11,116 nt of DNA from NCBI GenBank assembly GCA_035325905.1, contig DAOKYY010000103.1:1-11116 (forward strand), given 5' to 3'. Positions 6,402 to 11,116 of the stretch are shown here, piece by piece. Below the pieces are notes generated by a model that saw only the letters and a program-made list of their open reading frames with translations, made no database searches and was not told where the DNA came from. The stretch is from DYGX01 sp035325905. Its GTDB lineage: Bacteria; Chloroflexota; Anaerolineae; Aggregatilineales; Aggregatilineaceae. Both the position numbers and the translations under genes were made by a program. How positions within the stretch are numbered: position 1 is the stretch's first letter; each line of letters starts with the position of its first letter.

Positions 6402-7644
6402 CTCTGCGCCATCCGACCCGATTCGCATGTTGCACTTCGCCGATACGCATATCGGCATGGAGAACTATGGCCGGACCGACCCGGAAACCGGCCTTAGCTC
6501 GCGCGTGATGGACTTCCTCAAGTGCATGGAGGAGATGATCGACTACGCCCGCGCGCAGGACGTGGACCTGGTCGTGTTCGCGGGGGATGCGTTCAAATCG
6601 CGCAGTCCGTCGCCGACCTTCCAGCGCGAGTTCGCCTATCGCGTGCAGGACCTGGCGGCGATGGCCCCGGTCGTGCTGCTGGTTGGCAACCACGACCTGC
6701 CGATGATCGAGAAGCGCGCGTCGAGCATCGAGATTTACGAGACGCTCAACGTCCCGAACACGATTCTGGGGCGCGACTACGCCGTGCATGAGATCGAGAC
6801 GAAGCGCGGCCCGGCGCTGGTCGCCACCGCGCCTTACCCGGTGCGGAGCCTGCTGCGCGGGATCGACATCCCGCACGCCAGCACCATCGCCGAGATCGAC
6901 GCCTTGCTGGAGCAGCAGCTTGACCGCACGCTGCGCGCGCTGGCCGATCAGGTGGCCGGGATCGAGCGGCCCCGCGTGCTGGCCGGGCACTTCAGCGTCA
7001 CGGGGGCAGTCCTCGGCAGCGAGCGCAGCGTGATGCTGGGCCGCGACGTGATGGTGATGCTCAGCACCATCGCCGACCCGGCCTGGGACTATGTCGCGCT
7101 GGGGCACATTCACAAGCACCAGTGCCTGACGCTGGGGCGCGCGGGCGTGCCGCCGGTAGTTTACAGCGGCAGCCTGGAGCGGATCGACTTCGGCGAGGAA
7201 AGCGACGAAAAGGGGTTCTGCTGGGTCGAGCTGGCGCGCGGCTCGACGGCGTGGCGCTTTGTCCCGACGACCTGTCGCCCGTTTGTCACGCTGCGCGTCG
7301 ACGTGCGCGGCGCGGGCGACCCAACGCAGGTCGCGCTCGAAGCCATTGCGCGGCATGACCTGGACGGCGCGGTCGTGCGGATGATCGTCACCGCCGACCC
7401 GGAGTCTGACCTGCTGCTCAACGAGCGGGCGATCCAGTACGCGCTGATCGATGCGGGCGCGAACCACGTCGCCGCGCTTCAGCGCAGCGTGGAGCGCCCG
7501 GCCCGCCTGCGCCTGGGCGCGACCCCGGAAGGGCTGACGCCGGTCGAGCTGTTGGAGCGGTACCTCGCCACGAAGGAAGTCCCGGCGGACCGCATCGAGG
7601 TGCTGCTCGACTATGCCCGCGAGCTATTTGAGCGGGACGAGTAG
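6394..7644 (+). CDS. sbcD: SbcD/Mre11-type DNA exonuclease subunit
   Basis: This 416-residue metallophosphoesterase is the nuclease half of the SbcCD (Mre11-Rad50) complex, which trims DNA ends, opens hairpins and removes protein-blocked ends. All core metal-site motifs are present: D17-x-H19 in FADTHIG, GD at 64-65, GNHD at 98-101, GH at 198-199 in LAGHFS and GHIH at 237-240. After the catalytic domain a capping region (about 275-350) and a helical C-terminal part (about 370-416) would contact SbcC. The ATG is preceded by GAGG (6384-6387) six bases away. The start lies within the end of the nucleotidase gene, in a different frame. An in-frame start at 6295 is a shadow. sbcC follows after an unusually wide 185-base gap. 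Confidence 0.93.
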   Translation: MTDSAPSDPIRMLHFADTHIGMENYGRTDPETGLSSRVMDFLKCMEEMIDYARAQDVDLVVFAGDAFKSRSPSPTFQREFAYRVQDLAAMAPVVLLVGNHDLPMIEKRASSIEIYETLNVPNTILGRDYAVHEIETKRGPALVATAPYPVRSLLRGIDIPHASTIAEIDALLEQQLDRTLRALADQVAGIERPRVLAGHFSVTGAVLGSERSVMLGRDVMVMLSTIADPAWDYVALGHIHKHQCLTLGRAGVPPVVYSGSLERIDFGEESDEKGFCWVELARGSTAWRFVPTTCRPFVTLRVDVRGAGDPTQVALEAIARHDLDGAVVRMIVTADPESDLLLNERAIQYALIDAGANHVAALQRSVERPARLRLGATPEGLTPVELLERYLATKEVPADRIEVLLDYARELFERDE

Positions 7645-7743
7645 GGCGCGCTGCGGGCTTGCGCCAGGAGCGCGCGGGGCGCACGGCCAAAGCTGGAAAA
7701 AGCGCGCCGTTCGCGGTATCTCTATGGGCGCTATTTCGCACAT

Positions 7744-7803
7744 ATGAGCGACGGGGCAGCGCGCCGTCCTGCGCTCACTGGTGGCTGCCGGTTTTGGTTT
7801 TGA
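7744..7803 (+). other. Tiny 19-codon frame in the sbcD-sbcC gap, doubtful
   Basis: ATG at 7744 opens a frame of 19 residues ending CRFWF, with its stop codon inside the T-rich stretch next to a small hairpin. There is no clear ribosome binding site. A leader-peptide role is conceivable because of the neighbouring hairpin, but a chance frame is more likely. Apart from this frame and the hairpins, I see nothing coding in 7645-7829. Confidence 0.12.
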
Positions 7804-7807
7804 TTTT
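7777..7807 (+). terminator. Weak hairpin plus T-rich tract upstream of sbcC
   Basis: ACTGGT (7777-7782) can pair with GCCGGT (7787-7792), including two G-U pairs, around a four-base GGCT loop. The T-rich run TTTTGGTTTTGATTTT (7792-7807) follows. A larger alternative pairs GGCAGC (7755-7760) with GCTGCC (7784-7789). The layout resembles an intrinsic terminator or attenuator between sbcD and sbcC, but the stem is weak and the T run is interrupted. Confidence 0.25.
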
Positions 7808-7829
7808 GCTAACCGCTACGAGCTTACCT

Positions 7830-10394
7830 ATGCTCCCTATTCGCCTGGAAATCCGCAACTTTCTGGCCTATCGCAGCCCTGAGCCGCTGGTCTTCGAGGG
7901 CATCCATCTCGCCTGCCTGACCGGGCCGAACGGCGCCGGCAAGTCGTCGCTGCTGGACGCGATCACCTGGGCGCTGTGGGGTCGCGCCCGGACGCGCTCC
8001 GACGACGACCTGATCCACCAGGGCCAGAGCGAGATGCTGGTGCAACTGGACTTTTTGCAGGGCGAGGGGCGCTATCGCGTCGTGCGCAAGCGCCAGATGG
8101 GCAAGACCGCCCGCCAGGGACGCAGCGCGCTCGACCTGTTCGCCTGGGACGAGGCCAAGCAAGCCTGGCAGACGCTCACCGGGCCGTCGATCCGCGAGAC
8201 CGACCGCAAGATCAACGAGCTGTTGAGCCTCGACTACGAGACCTTTATCCACTCGGCGTTTCTGCAACAGGGCCGCGCCGACGCCTTCACCGTCAAGACG
8301 CCGGCGGATCGCAAGAAAATTCTGGGCGACATCCTCGGCCTGGAACAGTGGCAGACCTACGAGGATCGCGCCAAGAAGGAGCTACGCCAGATCGAGCAGG
8401 AAGTCAGCCTGATCGGGATGCGCCTGCACGAGATCGAGCGCCAGGAGGCCGAGGAACCGGCGCTCCGCCGCGAGCTGGAGCTGGCCGAGAGCGCGCTGGC
8501 CGACGCCGCGCAGCTCCGCGAGGAAGCCGAGGCGCGCTACGCCGAGGTCGCCGGGGCCGACGAGCAGATGAGCGCCGCGCAGACGCGCCTGGCCCAGGCG
8601 CAGCACCGCGTCCGCCAGCGCCGCGCCGATCTGGACGAGATCGAGCAGGACCTGGCGCGGCACGCGGAGAAACTGGAGCGGGTGCGCGCCGTGCTGAACG
8701 AGCGCGAGGCCATCGAGGACGGCTACGCCCAGCTTCAGGCCGCGCGCCAGGCCGATCAGGCGCTCGGCGAAAAGCTCCAGGCCATGAGCGCGATCAAGGA
8801 TCGGCTGAATGAGGTCGAGACCGCGATCCGCGCTGCCCGCGCCGAATTGGAGGCTGAGGCGAAGGTCCACCGCGACCGGATCGAGTCCGCCCGGCGCAGC
8901 GCCAACGAGCTGGAGCGCCACCAGTCCGAGCTGGCCGACGTAGAAAGCGAGGTCCGCGCGCTGGAAGCGGAGGAGCAGCGCCGCGACGATCTGCGCGACA
9001 CCGTCACCGCGCTGAAAGAGGAAATGGCCGGGCTGCGCGCCACCAACACGACGCTGTATAACGAGATGCAGGCGATCAAGGCGCGCATTAACGACGTGGA
9101 GGCCGCCGGGGCGACCTGCCCGTTGTGCGGCCAGCCGCTCGACGAGGCGCACAAAGCCGAGCTACTGGAGGACCTGCGGGCGCAGGGCACGGCGCGTGGC
9201 GACCAGCACCGCGCCAACACCGCTCGCGCCGAGACGATCACAGCCGAGCTGGCGGCGCACAAAGAGACGATCGCGGCGATCGAGATCGCGCTGCGGGCGC
9301 TGCCCGCCCGGCGCGAGCGCGCCGCGGGGCTGCGCATTAGCGCGGATCAGGCGCACGAGGCCGCCGCCACGATCCAGAGCGAAGGGGCCGCGCTGGGGGT
9401 GATCGAGCAGATGCTGGAGGCGGGCGAGTACGCGCAGGAGCTTCAGCAGCAGCGCGACGCGATCCAGGCCGAGATCGAGGCGCTGGGCTACGACTCGGAC
9501 GCGCACAGCGCCGCCCGCGCCACGCTGAGCACCTATCACGCCTTCGAGGCGCGCCAGCGCGACCTGGAAGGCGCGCTCAGCCAGCTTCCAGAGGTTGAGA
9601 GCGCGCTGGCGAGCGCCGAGGCGCGCCGCACGCGGTGGTTGGAAGTGCTGGCCGAGGAAGAAGCGTCGGTGGTCGCCGCGCAGAACGAGATCGACGGGCT
9701 TCAGGAATCGGTCGAGGAAGCGCGCCGCCGCGAAGAGGAGATGCGCCGCCGCCGCAACGACGAAAAGCGCGCGCAGGAGCAGGTTATCCGCGCCCAGCAG
9801 GCGCTCCGCGCGCTGGAAAACGCGCGCCGGTACAAGGCTGAGCTGGAGGCCAAGCGCGCTACTCTGGCCGAGCGACAGGCGATTTACGAAACGCTGCGCG
9901 ACGCCTTCGGCAAGAACGGCGTCCCGGCGATGATCATCGAGGCCGCCATCCCGGAACTGGAGGAAGCCGCCAATCATCTGCTCAGCCGCATGACCAGCGG
10001 GCGGATGCACGTCCGGCTGGACACGCAGCGCGAGAAACGCACCGGGGGCGTAGCGGAAACGCTCGACATCCTGATCAGCGACGAATTAGGCACGCGCAGC
10101 TACGAGTCGTATTCCGGCGGCGAGGCATTCCGCGTCAATTTCGCGATCCGCGTCGCGCTCAGCCAGATGCTGGCGCGGCGGGCCGGAGCGCAGCTGCGCA
10201 CGCTGTTCATGGACGAAGGCTTTGGCACGCAGGACGAGAATGGCCGCCAGCGGCTGGTCGAGGCGATTACCGCCGTGCAGGATACCTTCGACCTGCTGCT
10301 GGTCATCACGCACGTCGAGGACCTGCGCGACGCCTTCCCGGTGCAGATCGAGATTCAGAAGACCGCCGACGGCAGCCGCGTGATGGTCCGCTGA
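7830..10394 (+). CDS. sbcC: SbcC/Rad50-type ATPase with zinc hook
   Basis: This 854-residue SMC-like ATPase partners SbcD to regulate and position the nuclease on DNA ends. Walker A is GPNGAGKS (32-39). A Q-loop region with FLQQGRADAF follows near 145-154. Long coiled coils, rich in E, R, A and Q, run on both sides of the zinc hook CPLC (C430 and C433), the two cysteines that dimerise two Rad50 heads through zinc. The signature is SGGE (762-765), Walker B is TLFMDE with D795 and E796, and the switch histidine is H828. The length is nearer archaeal Rad50 (about 880) than E. coli SbcC (1048). The ATG at 7830 gives the standard MLPIRLEIRNF start; a TTG-started extension from 7659 adds 57 unrelated residues. 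No good ribosome site precedes the ATG, which is unusual here. Confidence 0.93.
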   Translation: MLPIRLEIRNFLAYRSPEPLVFEGIHLACLTGPNGAGKSSLLDAITWALWGRARTRSDDDLIHQGQSEMLVQLDFLQGEGRYRVVRKRQMGKTARQGRSALDLFAWDEAKQAWQTLTGPSIRETDRKINELLSLDYETFIHSAFLQQGRADAFTVKTPADRKKILGDILGLEQWQTYEDRAKKELRQIEQEVSLIGMRLHEIERQEAEEPALRRELELAESALADAAQLREEAEARYAEVAGADEQMSAAQTRLAQAQHRVRQRRADLDEIEQDLARHAEKLERVRAVLNEREAIEDGYAQLQAARQADQALGEKLQAMSAIKDRLNEVETAIRAARAELEAEAKVHRDRIESARRSANELERHQSELADVESEVRALEAEEQRRDDLRDTVTALKEEMAGLRATNTTLYNEMQAIKARINDVEAAGATCPLCGQPLDEAHKAELLEDLRAQGTARGDQHRANTARAETITAELAAHKETIAAIEIALRALPARRERAAGLRISADQAHEAAATIQSEGAALGVIEQMLEAGEYAQELQQQRDAIQAEIEALGYDSDAHSAARATLSTYHAFEARQRDLEGALSQLPEVESALASAEARRTRWLEVLAEEEASVVAAQNEIDGLQESVEEARRREEEMRRRRNDEKRAQEQVIRAQQALRALENARRYKAELEAKRATLAERQAIYETLRDAFGKNGVPAMIIEAAIPELEEAANHLLSRMTSGRMHVRLDTQREKRTGGVAETLDILISDELGTRSYESYSGGEAFRVNFAIRVALSQMLARRAGAQLRTLFMDEGFGTQDENGRQRLVEAITAVQDTFDLLLVITHVEDLRDAFPVQIEIQKTADGSRVMVR

Positions 10395-10415
10395 CGGCGC
10401 AGACGGGACGCTACG

Positions 10416-11116
10416 ATGCCGCTCTCGCTCGACCGCCAGAACGCTTATCGCGCGCAGTACGCCCGGCGGCGGCCCGGCTGGCGCCCTGCGACCGAGCAGT
10501 ACGAGGCGCTGATCCGCGCGCACCTGCGGCCCGGTCTGCGCGTCGTGGACCTCGGCTGCGGGCGCGGCGGCGTGCTGGAGCAGCTTGGCGCGGCGGCGGA
10601 CCGCCCGCTCGGCCTCGATCCCGATCATGCCTCGCTGGTCAAGCACCGCCTGCCCGATCTGCCGCGCGCCGTCGCCCTGGCGGACGCGCTGCCGCTGCGC
10701 GCCGAAAGCGTGGACCTGGTGCTGGCAAGCTGGGTGCTAGAGCACCTAGCGGACCCGGCGCGCCCCTTTAGCGAGATCGGGCGCGTGCTGCGCCCCGGCG
10801 GCGCGTTCATCTTTGTCGCGCCTGGCGCGCACAGCCCCGCCGCGCTGGTCAACCGCGCGCTTGGCCCGCTGCAACGCTGGCTCGTCCCGCGCCTGTACGG
10901 GCGTGAGGAAGCGGACGCCTTCCCGGTCGTCTACCGCGCCAACACCCGCCGCCGGATCGCGGCGCTGGCGCGTGGAGCAGAGCTGCGGCTCGACACGCTG
11001 CTTCAGGTCAGCGACCCGACGTATTTCGCCTTTCACCCGCTGCTGTTCCGGCTCAACGCGGCGCTGGCAAGCGCCCTGCCGCGCTCAATGGCGGAGCACC
11101 TGGTCGGGGTGTGCCT
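10416..11116 (+). CDS. Class I SAM-dependent methyltransferase (3' end outside the window)
   Basis: An open frame begins at the ATG at 10416, 21 bases after sbcC, and continues without a stop to the window end (233 codons seen). It has the Methyltransf_11 layout: SAM-binding motif VVDLGCGRGG (43-52), an acidic LGLDPD, then DALPLRAESVDLVLASWVLEHL and the RVLRPGG turn followed by a FIFVAP strand. The substrate is unknown; close relatives act on small molecules, quinones or sugars and the motifs do not decide. The later part, with LYGREEADAFPVVYRANT and TYFAFHPLLFRL, looks like the family's substrate lid. The ribosome site is weak (GGGA, 10405-10408). It may be read through from sbcC, but a link to DNA repair is not implied. 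Confidence 0.82.
   Translation, partial: MPLSLDRQNAYRAQYARRRPGWRPATEQYEALIRAHLRPGLRVVDLGCGRGGVLEQLGAAADRPLGLDPDHASLVKHRLPDLPRAVALADALPLRAESVDLVLASWVLEHLADPARPFSEIGRVLRPGGAFIFVAPGAHSPAALVNRALGPLQRWLVPRLYGREEADAFPVVYRANTRRRIAALARGAELRLDTLLQVSDPTYFAFHPLLFRLNAALASALPRSMAEHLVGVC

Noticed and set aside
7646..7675. GCGCGCT/AGCGCGC inverted repeat just after sbcD as a terminator
   Set aside because: Only 7 pairs with a 16-base loop and no T tract; GC-rich chance pairing is likely.
7659..7829. TTG-started N-terminal extension of SbcC with a hydrophobic stretch
   Set aside because: SbcC/Rad50 proteins begin right at the MLPIRLEIRNF-type strand; the extension is compositionally random and its hydrophobic part comes from the T-rich tract.
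1..11116. CRISPR array, tRNA, rRNA, insertion sequence or phage genes
   Set aside because: I found no regularly spaced direct DNA repeats, no cloverleaf or rRNA signature, no transposase-like frame and no terminal inverted repeats with target duplications.

Overview
The window is GC-rich bacterial chromosomal DNA with tightly packed genes, strong third-position GC bias and many long antisense shadow frames. The gene mix suggests a member of the Chloroflexota, perhaps Anaerolineae-like: a HerA ATPase, a Hal2-type nucleotidase, a short Rad50-like SbcC, TACAAT-type -10 boxes and a CCTCACCCCTGACCC-type dispersed hairpin. This placement is inference from gene content and motifs; there is no rRNA or marker gene to confirm it.

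Layout. Bases 1-136 hold a promoter (TATAAT at 91-96) overlapped downstream by a near-perfect palindrome (99-118) with the GAAC-N4-GTTC core of Gram-positive-type LexA boxes. It drives a HerA-family DNA translocase (137-1855). After a hairpin repeat and a second likely promoter comes an unrecognised acidic soluble protein (2065-2697) built from six units of about 27 residues, closed by a clear rho-independent terminator (2726-2761). A compact three-gene operon follows (2820-4726): a 67-residue PLDc_N/YxlE-like membrane protein, an ABC ATPase and an ABC-2 permease. The order matches the yxlE-yxlF-yxlG part of the Bacillus sigY operon.

A bacterioferritin-like diiron protein on the minus strand (4798-5226) converges on the permease. 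It is divergent from a 3'(2'),5'-bisphosphate nucleotidase (5376-6401). Both face outward from an intergenic region carrying the same 11-base promoter-like motif TGCGCTACAAT on opposite strands. The nucleotidase overlaps sbcD (Mre11-type nuclease, 6394-7644) by 8 bases. A 185-base spacer with a T-rich hairpin separates sbcD from sbcC (Rad50-type ATPase with a CPLC zinc hook, 7830-10394). A class I SAM-dependent methyltransferase begins at 10416 and runs off the window end.

How the genes fit together. HerA, SbcD and SbcC are the bacterial counterparts of archaeal HerA, Mre11 and Rad50, which act with NurA in DNA end resection. Here they lie within about 10 kb of each other, HerA apparently under SOS-like control, but no NurA gene is visible. 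The ABC operon, the ferritin-like gene and the nucleotidase look like separate housekeeping or stress functions. I saw no mobile element, tRNA, rRNA or CRISPR array. The best candidates for something undescribed are the 27-residue repeat protein and the putative SOS operator on herA.
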